A model generated the notes under the pieces. The model ran no database searches. It was given only the letters and a program-made list of their open reading frames with translations, and was not told where the DNA came from. The position numbers were made by a program, and so were the translations under genes. Below are positions 22,701 to 34,227 of a DNA stretch of 64,000 nt, piece by piece; the first letter of the stretch is position 1, and every line of letters starts with the position of its first letter. Source of the stretch: Sanderia malayensis (taxonomy: Eukaryota > Cnidaria > Scyphozoa > Semaeostomeae > Pelagiidae); assembly GCA_013076295.1 (NCBI GenBank), contig RQOL01000718.1:1364001-1428000 (forward strand). Reading direction: 5' to 3'.

Positions 22701-23567
22701 AGCAAATAAATCAAATCCAAACAGTGACATCAGAACTGGGGAAAAACAGGGGTAAGTGTCCCCAATATTTCAGAAAATCAACCAAAGTGCCCCTTGTTTC
22801 TTCAGAAATTTCCTGGTAGCATTAAAATGCGTTCAACATCCCTGAATCTAAATATAACCAAATTAAGCAACTAACAAACCTTGTGTCTACATTTCGAAAG
22901 AAACTGCTTAGTGCTTCATCGTAAATACCTTTCTAAAAAGAAGAGCAAAGTAATATTAATAAAAATTTACAATTGCTGCAGGTTGTGAGAGATATTTGAG
23001 ACACCTTTTTGAGGTGTTGTGAACCTGACAGTTATTACCTTGTTTGTGTGGGCATGCTCTCGTAATGCAAGGTCCCAAAAACGACATCCAATCTACAGCA
23101 ATATGATTAAGTATATGAGATAAAATAAATATGTTTGGCATAAAGGAACAGTGAAAAACGCTGTTTGTGAGCTAGCTAAAAGGGGCTTTTAAAAAACTAG
23201 CTTGTTACAAGCCCCACCCCTTTCAAGTTCTTGATGTGTCCATGCAGTCTTATGTCAGAGAAATGCATGATTAAAATTTAACGTAAATGTAGTCAAAATA
23301 AAAAATGATCCAGCATTCTTACCTGGTTACCACATTGTCCCACTGAAACATGAAAATAAATTTTTGCAACAAATTAAAACTGCTATGAATGTTGCAGATT
23401 GATATTCATATGAATAAAATGATAAGGCAGCAGGTTTGGGGAAAGAAACTGCTGAGAAACGTTTTTGGGAAATTATTTGCACACACAAGACATGTTCATA
23501 TCATTTCGCGCAAAATTTTGAATGAATGAATGAAACTCCTACCTTGTACAATAATGGATTGAGTCAT
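19668..23567 (-). CDS. TUBE1: tubulin epsilon chain, 9 exons
   Basis: Exons, 5' to 3': 23567-23543, 23342-23323, 23092-23039, 22932-22880, 22654-22588, 22187-22072, 21598-21477, 21240-21053, 20501-19668; 492 residues against 475 in human. Epsilon-tubulin is needed for triplet microtubules and centriole stability. VGQCGNQ (about 9-15) and MGGGTGSGLG (about 148-157) form the GTP site. VVNGILQGPLRDVFENRQLI, DDVITSPYNS, FVSWNQEGWKTGLCSVPPVG and the epsilon-specific LNEITMNLVPFPKLHYLVSS identify the family. The second exon is only 20 bases. The insertion after residue 215, rich in serine, is longer than usual. Introns hold one copy each of MITE families A and B. The 3' end of the coding sequence is tandemly duplicated downstream. 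Confidence 0.96.
20552..20724. mobile_element. MITE family A copy (TUBE1 intron)
   Basis: 173-bp element with ends CACGTTTTTTTTTATAAGAA and CTTATGAAATAAAAACGTG, and internal TACAATAGATTCCTTTGTTC. It matches 41067-41237 almost end to end. A third, inverted and more diverged copy is at about 43238-43363. Confidence 0.85.
21265..21360. repeat. short tandem repeats GGATCTAACA and GGGATCAGAA
   Basis: Three copies of a 10-mer followed by three of a related 10-mer in a TUBE1 intron. Confidence 0.75.
22290..22445. mobile_element. Tc1-like MITE family B copy (TUBE1 intron)
   Basis: CAGTCAACACTTC end, CCCATTGATCAAATACAATA core, and GGTTCTTATCTGGTAGTGTTTACTG end. More diverged than other copies. Confidence 0.7.
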
Positions 23568-23923
23568 TTCAATCTTGGTTCTTGACAGGCAGCCATGAAG
23601 TAAATGAAAATAAAATCTTGTGGAATTAATTAGCAAGGTATGAGACACATAAATACTTTTACTTCTATTCTCTTACAGTCTCAAGTGGGCCTCTAAATGA
23701 TCTGTCATTCTCCATTTGACCAAAAACCACGCGCCATTACGCCGATGGTGGCTCAAGAAGAGGGCAGCGCGCATGCCTGGGTACTGGCCCGCTATACGCA
23801 TTGTGCAAATAATAAGCAATACACGAGTTTAAATCTCAAGAGAATTGACAACAGGCAGAGAAACAATGTGATAGAGAAACAAATTCATATCAGCTTTCTT
23901 ATTGATCATTTTTATTCATAAAT

Positions 23924-24547
23924 CTATTGAGATGCAGATTGTCCCTCGGCAGGCATTGATCTGATGATATCAGAATCTCCAGGGTCTGTGATGCTCAAAA
24001 CGGAGACACGGAAATACTTTCCACAAGCTGTTCCAAGCTCAATATTGTTTCCAGTGTAGTGATGAACACCAGTCTTAGCCAACATTGCATAGTACTCAAT
24101 TTCACTTTTCCTGGAATTACAAAAGACAGCAGAATTAACACACATTTTACATACATCTATCGAAAAATGAAATTGTATATCATAGAAAGGGTAGAGAATG
24201 TTAGTGAATCACGGGGAAAATAAGACACAGTGTAAATGCCACTTTCACGAAAAATTCACTCTTATTTTTTGACAGTGTTTCACAGGGAATGATACTTTGG
24301 AAACCACTACCTGCAAATTTCTGTCAAACCAATACTAACAAATGTAGAGATTAAAAAATGAAGACCTGAATTCAACCTACCTAAGCTGTGGTGTATTGGC
24401 AGAGATAATGACCAACTTTGCCTTTCCTTGTCGAAGAGTTTTCAGTGTAGACCTGTATCCAAGTGTATACTTTCCACTCTTCATTACAAGAGCAAGACGA
24501 GTATTAATACTCTCCATAGCCTTCTTTTGTTTCTTTGATGCAACCAT
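23924..24547 (-). CDS. RPL30: 60S ribosomal protein L30 (eL30), 2 coding exons
   Basis: Exons: 24547-24381 and 24110-23924; 117 residues against 115 in human. It is a component of the large ribosomal subunit. The first exon starts [20 protein letters not shown] and includes [11 protein letters not shown] and [16 protein letters not shown]. The second has [35 protein letters not shown] and [12 protein letters not shown]. An acceptor-like TTTTTAG lies just upstream of the ATG, so the 5' UTR is probably interrupted by an intron, as is usual for this gene. Confidence 0.97.
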
Positions 24548-25499
24548 GTTGATAGCGTAGATTGGCCTCCAGCAATTGGATGAGGCTAAAAAGAAGAAGC
24601 AATTGCAATTTATCTTGCGAGTTGTATCGTCTTAGGCCCAACACATCACATGGCTCTCGCCGCTCAGTGACAAATATCTCCCAACAGACATGAGAAAGAC
24701 AACTTTTGAGTAGCAAAATAGCTATTCTCGTGGCTTTAGTTAATTTTCCTAACTTCTTCATTGGGAGGTCGGTTCATTGTAACGAAAATAAGAAGATAAA
24801 TTTCTTCTCAAACTTACATTATTGCTTTCTCAGGCAACGTTTCTTCTCAAAAGAAAGATTCACAAAGTCCGCATGGCGAACGTGTAATCGGGAGCCTGGG
24901 TAAGAACTACAAAACCCGCATTCAACCCGCGCATTACCTGCGCATCACAACACCCGCGCATTAAACCTTCCTCCGCCTCCGCATGCAACGGCGGATAAAA
25001 AGGGACTTCGCGGTACTTGGCGGGGCGGTACAATGAATAGGGTTCCTTTTTGTCCTATCGTATTTCCTTTGTCACTACTTTAACAAAACGAATCGATGCG
25101 GTATAGTTTGAATATTGAAGCGACATCCTTTAGCAGTTAAAACGGCTTTATTGAGCCAGGAGATTACGAATATTACGACTTCATACTTGCATCCGATCTA
25201 CAGTGATTCACTGTGCTGGCCGCAATGGCAGCGACTTGAGTAGATTTCTTCCTATTTCCTGCCAGCAGCCGACAATCACATACCGCTTTTTGTTGATAGA
25301 GAATGCAAGCATACAAGTTAGTGCAAGAAAAAAAAACAATTCCATTGCCCGTCCTGGTTACACAAAATGATGATTCAACTCAAATGCAATACACACAATT
25401 ACAATTAATCGCTTAAATTACTGCTGCCTATCTTAATTACATTTGGAAATCGAAAAAAAATTGTCAAATGAGATTAATTGTTTCTGCGATTACGAGTGA
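24548..25499. other. spacer between RPL30 5' end and ECHDC3 3' end
   Basis: Should hold the RPL30 promoter and non-coding first exon. A locally GC-richer patch at about 24890-25020 could be the core promoter. No gene seen. Confidence 0.4.
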
Positions 25500-27877
25500 T
25501 TATTTTTTCGTCCATTTGGGAGTTCTTTTCTCGAGAAATGCGGTAATACCCTCCTGTGCGTCTGGGTGCTTCAAGTTATCTACCATCACGGATTCTGCAA
25601 TTCTAAACATCGAAGAACATAACAAAGGTAAAAAATTCACAAAACCGATTACGATATGTTTTGTCTCCTTTGATTTTAACTTGTTATATTTAAGCCTTAT
25701 TGTTTGACCGTTTCGACAAAAAGGTTCGTTTATTTATTGCACTCACAATGATATTCATGGCACTGAATAACTTATTATCAGTGTGAGGCAACGGCTCCCC
25801 CTTTAAAATTCATGGCTACACAGCAAACGCACATTGCGATACCTACCTGTATGCTTCGTCGCGAGAACGAGATATCTGATCGTAGAAGCATTTCTTGCCA
25901 ATAGCAATGACAGGCTTGCTGAATGAAGCAATTCTCTTAGCCAACGACATTGCCTAGGAGAGAAATCCGAGAAGCAATCATAATTTCAATTCATAAGTAA
26001 AAATAACGTTGAAAATCGGAAACATAGCGAAACATAATAACTACTAAAGCTTTTCGTCTGACACTCATCGGAGTTTTGAAGTTCTGTACCGATCAAAAAT
26101 TGTTCATAAGTAGAAGCGTGTTTGACTAAGGAAGTTGAGAATTTGAACAAATGAACGCACTGTCTGCTCTAGTTCTTCATCGGGGACGACTTTATTCACC
26201 AATCCATGCTTTAAGGCTTCTAAGAAGAAAAATAACACAAATTGAATACGGACACACCAACTTCAAGGGTAAATACAAATGTGCAAGCTTTGATGAATGG
26301 TTTACAATGTGAGCTAGTTTGCATACCTTGTGCAGATATCGGCTCAGCAGTGAGGAGCATTTGCATGGCAACCTTTCTCGGCAATGATCTAGCAATCGCG
26401 ACAGCTGGTGTGGAACAGAACAGTCCAACACTAACACTGCAAAACGAGTTTTAGAAAGCATGCATTGCAGACGAGCAAAGTATTGCACAGCAGTACGATG
26501 GAAGTAAAAGAACACAGTGATAGAGATTGCTGGAGCATACCCAGGTGTTGCAAATTTTGAATTTTCAGAAGCAATTGCCATGTCACAGCTGGCTACCAAC
26601 TGGCAGCCTGCAGCAGTGGCCAGTCCTGAAACCAAAAATAAAGAATCATTACAAATTTGGCATTTACATAGCTTCAATGTGCTTATTTTGGAAATTTTCC
26701 ATTTACTATGTATATCTGAAAAGACATAATATGAAAGAGGAAAGTGTGAGTCATGCTCAAAAATCAAATTTAACAGAAATGAAAAGATAAACACCCCTGA
26801 CTTGTGCAATTACTGGTATACCAATATCCTAAAAACAAAATGTAACCACTTTGTGAGCAATCAGTGTTGGCAAATCCGGACAACATTAATAGTCTTTAAG
26901 GTTTTATCATCCACGCTTGTGGTGTAAAATATTCTGCAGCACTTAAATTTACAAGCAAAGGCTACATAAATTTTTAAAAATGTTGCAAATTGGAAGAATT
27001 GCAAGATCTCAATAATTGAATACATTGAAACAAAGAGATTTAGGATGCCCCGATAGCAATGGTTGCACAAACATTTATTCAACAGTTCAAATATACCTGT
27101 ACTAGACACATGACTTCAGAGCACTGACTAAATATTCTCTCATGTGATTCAACACCCTCTTTAGAAAGCTGTAAAGAAAAAATATCTTTACTTACCAGTG
27201 AGACATATCCATGAAGATAGATTGTACTGTTGAAAGTGAGGCTTAAATGAAGGCTTAGAATATAGATCATACAGATCAAAGAGGATACAGCAAATCTCTA
27301 CTTAGTTGTTCTATAGCATTACCAATTCTTTCAGATTGTGTCCAGCTGAAAAGACAGGTCCATTTGAAGACAAGATGATGACATGGGCATCCTCTTTCTT
27401 TGAAATAACATTGAGATTTTTCTTGAGTTGCTCAAGCATTGACATTGAAAGAGAATTCCTGCAAAATTAACCAGAACATAACATATACAACGTTGTTACA
27501 GATGGATGTTGTACGACGATAGTTACAATTCAGTGAGGGAGTGAAAGATGCTGGGACAAAGAGTTGAGTTAATGTGTGTGTATTGCCTACCTTTTCTTGA
27601 CATTATCAAGGGTGATGTGATAGACGCCTTCGTCGTTGGTTACTTTGGTCAATGAATTATCATCACCTGAGGTACTGTCAGAATGGACACCTTTCGATAT
27701 TTTTCTAGCTAGTTGAAACTAGAAGCAATACTTGCAAACATTAAAAAAATTAAACGTCTGATCTGCTATTTAACTTCCAGAATAAGTTAATTCTTGAGAA
27801 GAACTCACAACTGATAACTGCTTCGAAATATTGAATGCCAGAGTTGTATTCTTCTGTAGTAGCGCAACAAACGTCAT
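25500..27877 (-). CDS. ECHDC3: enoyl-CoA hydratase domain-containing protein 3-like, 10 exons
   Basis: Exons, 5' to 3': 27877-27809, 27718-27591, 27458-27323, 27168-27097, 26828-26795, 26625-26541, 26436-26327, 26219-26161, 25953-25847, 25602-25500; 300 residues, as in vertebrate ECHDC3. Crotonase-fold protein, probably mitochondrial: the N terminus ([18 protein letters not shown]) is basic-poor but amphipathic. The oxyanion-hole segments are [10 protein letters not shown] (first loop) and [20 protein letters not shown] (second loop). The C terminal helix ends [15 protein letters not shown]. The catalytic glutamates of true enoyl-CoA hydratase are not obvious, and in this subfamily the physiological substrate is not known. 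Exon-intron phases all close. Confidence 0.93.
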
Positions 27878-28543
27878 TTCTGCAAATGCTACCAGGCGGC
27901 TGCTTACACTGCACGACTTTCAAAACAAAAAATAAAGTGCTTCAAAACATAGGCCTTAGGCCAGTCACCGCTCCAAGCTTCTCTTTTGCCCACGTGTTCA
28001 AAATTGAATTGAATGCTATATTTCAAAGCACATTCGGCGGTTGTTGATCAAAATCAAAAACCTGAACCTGATCTGATCTGATCTGATCTTGTAAAGTGGT
28101 TTCATAGTTCCGCCCGGGTTAGTGGGTGGCAAAAAGGGAGAAATATCGTATGAATTTAAATTTAAAGATTTAGATTGCAAGGTCATAAAACAGAAGTAAA
28201 ATGAGAAGCAGCTTAACAAATAATCTCTTGGTCTCAATACGATGAACTGATCAGAATTTATCACCAGAGCAAGTTTTATAAAAACAAACTTTCATAAAGA
28301 TTAAGAGCGTGTAAATTGAGACACACGTGGTAGTCGCAAAAAGCAATTTTAAATAAAAAAATTATAATGAAAGAAACAATCTATTTCTACAATATGCAAC
28401 TGTGAACAAATGTCCAACTGTTCATAAAGCAAAGACAACGTCTCCTCAAGTGTTATCGATAAGTATATGTAGTTATAGATGAGCTGGTAATGAATAGTTG
28501 GCAGGAAAACATGTTTCTTTTGATATGAACCACCGTTGGTAAA
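27878..28543. other. intergenic
   Basis: ECHDC3 upstream region and 3' flank of the small membrane protein gene. A CTGAT-type pentamer repeat lies at about 28070-28090. Nothing else. Confidence 0.4.
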
Positions 28544-28753
28544 TTACCATCCTGATTTTCCATCCTTCATTCGCACAGCAACTTCATAGGGAAACTTAAC
28601 TCCCTTGAACAAGAATTCGTTCACTTGCTTGATTGGGTCGATGCAAACTTCAAAGGGAAGACAGCAAACGTACCAACTGGCACAGAAGAACCCAACAGGC
28701 CAGCCCAAGAATATCAAGACCAAGAACCAAATGATTGCCCACACAACATTCAT
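28544..28753 (-). CDS. small unrecognised membrane protein, 69 aa
   Basis: Single coding exon. The N-terminal half (residues 2-35) is strongly hydrophobic, rich in Trp, Phe and Cys (VVWAIIWFLVLIFLGWPVG), and is followed by CCLPFEVCIDPIKQVN and a basic tail with FLFKGVKFPYEVAV and KDGKSGW. The hydrophobic stretch could span once or form a re-entrant hairpin; the central Pro favours a hairpin. An acceptor (TTTTCAG) lies 15 bases upstream of the ATG, and a good donor at about 29236 would give a non-coding first exon, which supports a transcribed gene. The WPV-C-PF-C-KG-GK spacing looks like a conserved family of small invertebrate membrane proteins, but I cannot name it. Confidence 0.65.
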   Translation of the reverse strand: MNVVWAIIWFLVLIFLGWPVGFFCASWYVCCLPFEVCIDPIKQVNEFLFKGVKFPYEVAVRMKDGKSGW

Positions 28754-31700
28754 GACTTCGACGGTTTACTGAAAATAACAAAAACGTACAATAAAATTAT
28801 AAAAAAGAAATTAAAACAACATTTGATAACATAATATCACTGTTCTAGATTAAATATGACAAAGTCTACAACAGCGTTCGTATTGCTAACAAAGGCTGAC
28901 AAAGTTTTTACCAAATTTGAAAACTGCCACGCCCGTCATTCCCTTGTGCGATGATTACTTCGGTTTAAAAATCTCGAAATGGCGAGATAATGTTAAATAA
29001 AATACCCTTGAATTGTGGCAAACGAAGCTCTTGGACATTTGACAATTAGCTACCCTATTTAGTTCACAAAAATAAGGCGAAAAACCACAAGCCTCTGCTC
29101 ATTTGTTTTTCTACCTGCAGCTGGCTTCAAAAAACGTTCACGAAATCTTTTTCAAGTCAGTGATAAGGAAATCCTCCCCTGGCCTGAGATTAACTGGGCA
29201 AATTTACCACAAAGCGACATGAAACATATAAACTTACCTGGTTTGTTGTAAAATAATTGAAGCTCTGACTTGCTATAAACGTCAACTACACCAAGGCAGG
29301 ACGTGATTCAGTTGGAATGAACTGACTCCTTCTCGTTATAAACAGGTAAGGCCGCACAGCAGTTCAACAAAATGGAAGCAAACCAATAGTAACGTGAGTG
29401 ATCGAAGGATCGCACTTTGAAAGATACAGCGAAATGGGTGTGTGACTGAGGTCTGGACGGATCTTGATTGGAGCAGTTTGAATCAATAATCTAAACATGC
29501 TGGTATTTATTGTTTGCCTTTCAATTAAGACAATACCTTCGTGTCAGGGAGTGTATTCAAGCCTGATACGGGACCTTTTCGTTGAGAAAAATGAGCCTTT
29601 TGATACCTGACAATTGCACGCAGAGACAAAACAGAGGTGACTTTCAATTGCTCATTGGCGATTTCAATTTCTCAATAGGCAGTGTGGTGAATAATATAAT
29701 TGAATTCAAGGCTTTCTTTTTAGCAATGTGTTCATTATACTTTCAACCAATAGTTGCCGTAGAAATAAAAGTGTTTACAACAGAAAAGATAAGTTGACAA
29801 AAGCTCTCGCGCAAACAAGGATGGTCGGAAATATGCTGCGCTCTTCGGAAGATAAAAGAGAACTTTGAAAGGGATTGGTTGAATTAAGCACCAAAAATGG
29901 ATTAATTCACTCAATTATTTTGAGTAATATGTTCATAAGTTCACCCGCAAATGTCTAAGAAAGAAAGGTTACAAGAAATTGAAAAAATATTTGATGGAAA
30001 TATTTCGCATAGAACCAATTTATACATCACACATCGTAACGTGATGCACTTGCAGTATTTAGCCACCAAATTAGCAGCAAGCCAGCCAAAGTTTGAATTA
30101 TTTTCTCCACTTTTGGGGCTTTTGTGGGTGGGCAGATCTTTGACGATTTGCACCTTTTTGGTGATCACACAAGAACCTGCTTTCCATATATACCATACTG
30201 AAAAGCAATAAAAATTTCACCCTCCTCCAAGAATCCACACACTCTTAATTTTTTCACATTTCATTCAACAAAAGAGCACGGTGGCGGGAAGGTAAGAAAA
30301 AGAACTTCACCAAACAAAACGCAGCAAAATACGTAGAAGCAAAAACCAAACACCTTTTTATTACTTCATCGTGGTGAATCGAGCCTCGCTTCACCTGCGT
30401 TTGCTTGTGTTTTCCAAAGCTGTTTCACTTCTCTCTCATTCTCATTGACTCACATGTTTTTGGTGGATGGGCAAATTGCTTTGATGCTAATTTTCACACG
30501 TGTACCACAGGTCCTTCGGCCACATCGCGCGCGCGAGCTACAACAAAGGGCTACGGCGTGGCTGCCAACTGTTACACAGGGGGAATCTCCTTCCACCCAC
30601 ATCCTCCAAACGTCATCACACAAAAAAAACCATCTCCGGCCAAACGAAATGAAACAACATTGCTGGCAACTCTCATTGGCAGCTAAATCATTATTTTCTA
30701 TAAATGCAATGGCTTATAGTTATATCTCGGGTCTTTTAAATACCTAGGTTATCAATCAATTTAAGATCATCACACAGTTAATTGCATTGGTCACTGTTAA
30801 ACAAGCGACAATCATGTTTCCACGAACACGAGACCTTGTTGCCATAGATGATTCACTCTTAAAACCTGGGCCTAAGCTTTTGTTTCTACACCAAGCAAGT
30901 AATATTACTCTCCGGTTTTAAATTTCGCCAAGCGCTCCATTCTCTGCACAACTGAAATCATTCACAGCGCTATTAGTGTATTGTGATGTGCTTCAAAAAG
31001 CAAAACAATTTGCAGTTCGCAGCGCATTTGGATTTCGCAATGTTAAATTGCTTAGATATGACAAATTCGACCCTCATAGCTCATTAGCCGGTAGATGAAT
31101 CGGAGCGGAAATGGTTTAACAATGAAGATATGTTGTTAGCAACAATATTGCTGTGGATTCCTCGCCATGATTGGCCAGGCCTGGCAGGCGATTCCCCGAA
31201 ACAAAAACTGCTAGAGGAATCACGCTACGTGAACAATAGGGCAACTCCCAAATTTGGCTCATGATGTGTCAGCTCAGGCCAACAAGCTGTCTATTCGCGA
31301 GGCTGGCTATTATGTTATGTCGGCCACAGCGCGAATGTCATATGTTGTAATGTGGGAGGACATTGTTTTCGCTTGATGACTATATGGTTTTGCAAAGCCA
31401 TTGTTGTAGTTGCGCAACGCCGAGCTAACAGAAAGGAATAGGACGTCGTGGACGGATGGTGCCTTGAAAGGAAACGACTATGATTATTAACCCTCGCACA
31501 CAATAACGTCAAACAACGAGGGCCCGTGTGTATAATATTCAAATTCTCTACTCTCAGTATTCATTTCACCTTTATCCCTTCAGCGTTGGTTGGCTTCGTT
31601 CCTACGTTTGGCACTGCATTGGTTTCGTGCATTCAAGAGAATTTGTTGGCGAATTTTCGATCGATCGATCACCGTTGGAAAAGAAGTATAGGCAAAATAT

Positions 31701-31806
31701 TTTACGTACTGCGTCAGTTAATTCAGAGAGAGGAGTTCATAACTGAAAGTTCTCAATTCTCGCACTTTTGATCGCACTGTATATACTAGTCGATTTGATT
31801 TGGACA
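28754..31806. other. 3-kb intergenic region
   Basis: Divergent spacer between the small membrane protein gene (-) and Tribbles (+). It should hold both promoters. Open frames here (for example 29951-30211, 30405-30686) have no recognisable family and no supporting splice context. A GATCGATCGATC run lies at about 31660. No element was recognised. Confidence 0.4.
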
Positions 31807-33963
31807 ATGGGTAGTACATTCTACAGTAGTGGCAGTAATCATCATCGCATGCATCCATATGCTTCTGCGATTGATTTTAAATCAAGGGTTACCAACAGAC
31901 AACAGAACGGATCTTCAGCAACAAAACGATGTAGGCCGGGAAGCTCACAGATCGCTAATGCGTGTAACACTGAAAAAACCTCGTCTGCAAAGTCCCACAG
32001 TTCCTCCTCACAGGCCTCAAAAATAGGAAAGTATGTTATATTCAGTAAAAACCTATTGAACTCTTCGTTGCATTACGCCATAGACACGCAGACACGTCGG
32101 GAATATTCTTGTCGCGTTCTTGGCCTAGCTAAATACCGGGAATACGTTTTCCCGTACTTTCACATTGAAGAACACGAGAACGTTAATAAAATTGTGGAGG
32201 TTTTACTGGGTGATAATCATGCCTACATCATATTTGAACCTTCTTACGGAGACCTACATTCGTACGTGAGATCAAAACGAAAACTGCGTGAATCAGAAGC
32301 TTGTAAACTTTTCAAACAAATTGTACAGACTGTCTCACATTGTCACGAAAATGGTGTAATTCTACGGGACTTGAAGCTGAGAAAATTTGTCTTTCAAAAC
32401 AAAGAAAGGTATGTTGTATATATTTATTTTTCATCCATATGTACTTCACATTTCTTTTGCTACGATGAAACAGATTGTACCCGTTTTGATTTTTGCTGAG
32501 TGATTGCACAATAATTGCACAACAATCTGCTGCGTTTGCTAAACAAACCAGAAGCGGAAAAATAGTTATGCTTCTCTTGCGAAATCAAAGTCTCATCTCT
32601 AGCACACACCTATAAAAATTTAATTGTTAAATAAAGTATTAATTAGTAAACAGCATGGTTTGAATCCATTCTACATAATACGATAAACGAATCATTTGAT
32701 TCATGCACATATCTATAATATATATGTCAAGGGTATTTCATTTTTCATCAACTAATTCATGTTTGGTTTCATATTCCGTTCTTTGAATGGTCTCTCTCAA
32801 TAAAACCCTGTCATCAATATATTATGATGGTAAGAGTCGCGTTCATAATAAAACAGCTTTCTTTCATTCAAACTCGATATTATTTATTGCGCTATTTCGT
32901 TTGCGTCCTTGGTGATGGACGCTTGTTGAAATAATTAAAATTCGGTATGGCTGTAAATATTTCATGAGTCTTGCGAAACATGTTGCACGAAATATGTGCT
33001 TAACCATGCGCTTTGTTGTTGCGTGTGTGTTGTGAGTGGGATGGGATGGGACGCTTTGGATGGCAATGCAATGCAACAAGCGGAAAGCCATTGTTGTGGT
33101 AGCGCATCTGTATCTGTTTTGTTGTGTGTGCGTGGTGAAACGGTGGAATGTTGACAGTGTGGAGTGTGGGTGTGCACCCTTATCAGAATATCACAATTGC
33201 GATATTGTCGTCGAGTCTTAATTTATCATTTTTGCTGTGTCGGTTTCTTTGCCCACGAAAACAAGCCCCCACGCATTCATTTGCATAACGTCGCTGTGTG
33301 GTCCATCTGACTCGACACGACACGACACGACACGACACGGGAGTTGTTAAGAGGGATAAAGTCTTCTTTCATGAACGCTTATCACAATCTTTCTCTTTGT
33401 CTAACTTTGCATTGCCACTTTTGTATGTTGTTATAAATATGAAAGTTTATTATTATTATTATTATTAAATATAATTCCCATCATTTTACCATAGAACCCA
33501 GTTGAAGTTGGAGACCCTTGATGACGCACACATGACGTTTTGTGAGCAAGATGGCGACGTTCTAACAGACAAGCATGGCTGCCCGGCCTATGTTAGTCCG
33601 GAGATACTTGAACCAACGACAGCTGGTTATTCCGGCAAGGCTGCGGATGTTTGGAGTCTCGGTGTGATGTTGTACACAATGCTATTCGGACGATATCCGT
33701 TTCACGACAACGAGCCGGCGGCTTTGTTTACGAAAATCCGAAATGGACATTTTCCTCTGCCAGATGGAGTCACGTCAAAAGCAAAGTGTCTCCTACGGGC
33801 CGTTCTCAGGAAGGACCCAACGAAGAGATTAAACTGTCAAGAACTTCTCGAACATCCATGGTTCTCACCGGCTTGTGTCCATTCTGTTGTCAATAGTAGA
33901 ATTGATCAGAAATCCAGCGACCAATGTGTCCCAGATTTCGGAGATCATTCATTTTACAGTTAG
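31807..33963 (+). CDS. TRIB: Tribbles pseudokinase homologue, 2 exons
   Basis: Exons 31807-32408 and 33495-33963; 356 residues. Tribbles are scaffolds that bring substrates to the COP1 ubiquitin ligase and bind MEK. After a Ser-rich N terminus (about 1-75) the pseudokinase domain has YGDLHSYVR, the modified catalytic loop [13 protein letters not shown] (LRD for HRD), no DFG (LETLDDA instead), [13 protein letters not shown] and [20 protein letters not shown]. The strand-3 position that is Lys in vertebrate TRIBs (CKV) reads SCRV, so the lysine is Arg. The C-terminal tail keeps HPWFSP and SSDQCVPD, matching the DQxVPx COP1-binding motif. The start is the first ATG of the open frame. The single intron falls just after LRKFVF...ER. 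Confidence 0.96.
33310..33340. repeat. CGACA pentamer microsatellite
   Basis: About five CACGA copies in the Tribbles intron; an ATT microsatellite follows at 33448-33470. Confidence 0.8.
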
Positions 33964-34196
33964 ATTATAATAACGCCATGTTGCATCTCTTCTTAACAGT
34001 GGAACCAACAGGTCTCCGTCTTGTGGGAAAATTTTTTTTAGCTCGGCTAGACCTTTTATCAATATGTTTTCAATTGAAAAAGAAACGTTCGTTTCAAACA
34101 ATTATGAAATTTTAAAATAATTAATACGAGCACGATTTCTTGGGCCAAGTGGCAATGTACATATGAGCACGCGCACGAAAATTTCAGGTTTTCAAG

Positions 34197-34227
34197 GGTA
34201 TTATCCTTGGCACACAAGGATAATACC
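34197..34227 (+). other. perfect 13-bp hairpin in probable Tribbles 3' UTR
   Basis: GGTATTATCCTTG at 34197-34209 and CAAGGATAATACC at 34215-34227 pair perfectly around a GCACA loop, 234 bases after the Tribbles stop codon. Confidence 0.8.

Noticed and set aside
29951..30211. 86-codon plus-strand frame starting MSKKERLQEIEKIF
   Set aside because: Starts with a plausible ATG, but no family is recognised, the antisense frame is equally open and no splice or polyadenylation context supports it.
30405..30747. Two overlapping plus-strand frames of 93 and 100 codons
   Set aside because: Composition looks like intergenic DNA; no motif and no conserved neighbour exon.
31768..31806. Upstream extension of the Tribbles frame
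   Set aside because: It begins with TTG, not ATG; the first ATG is at 31807.
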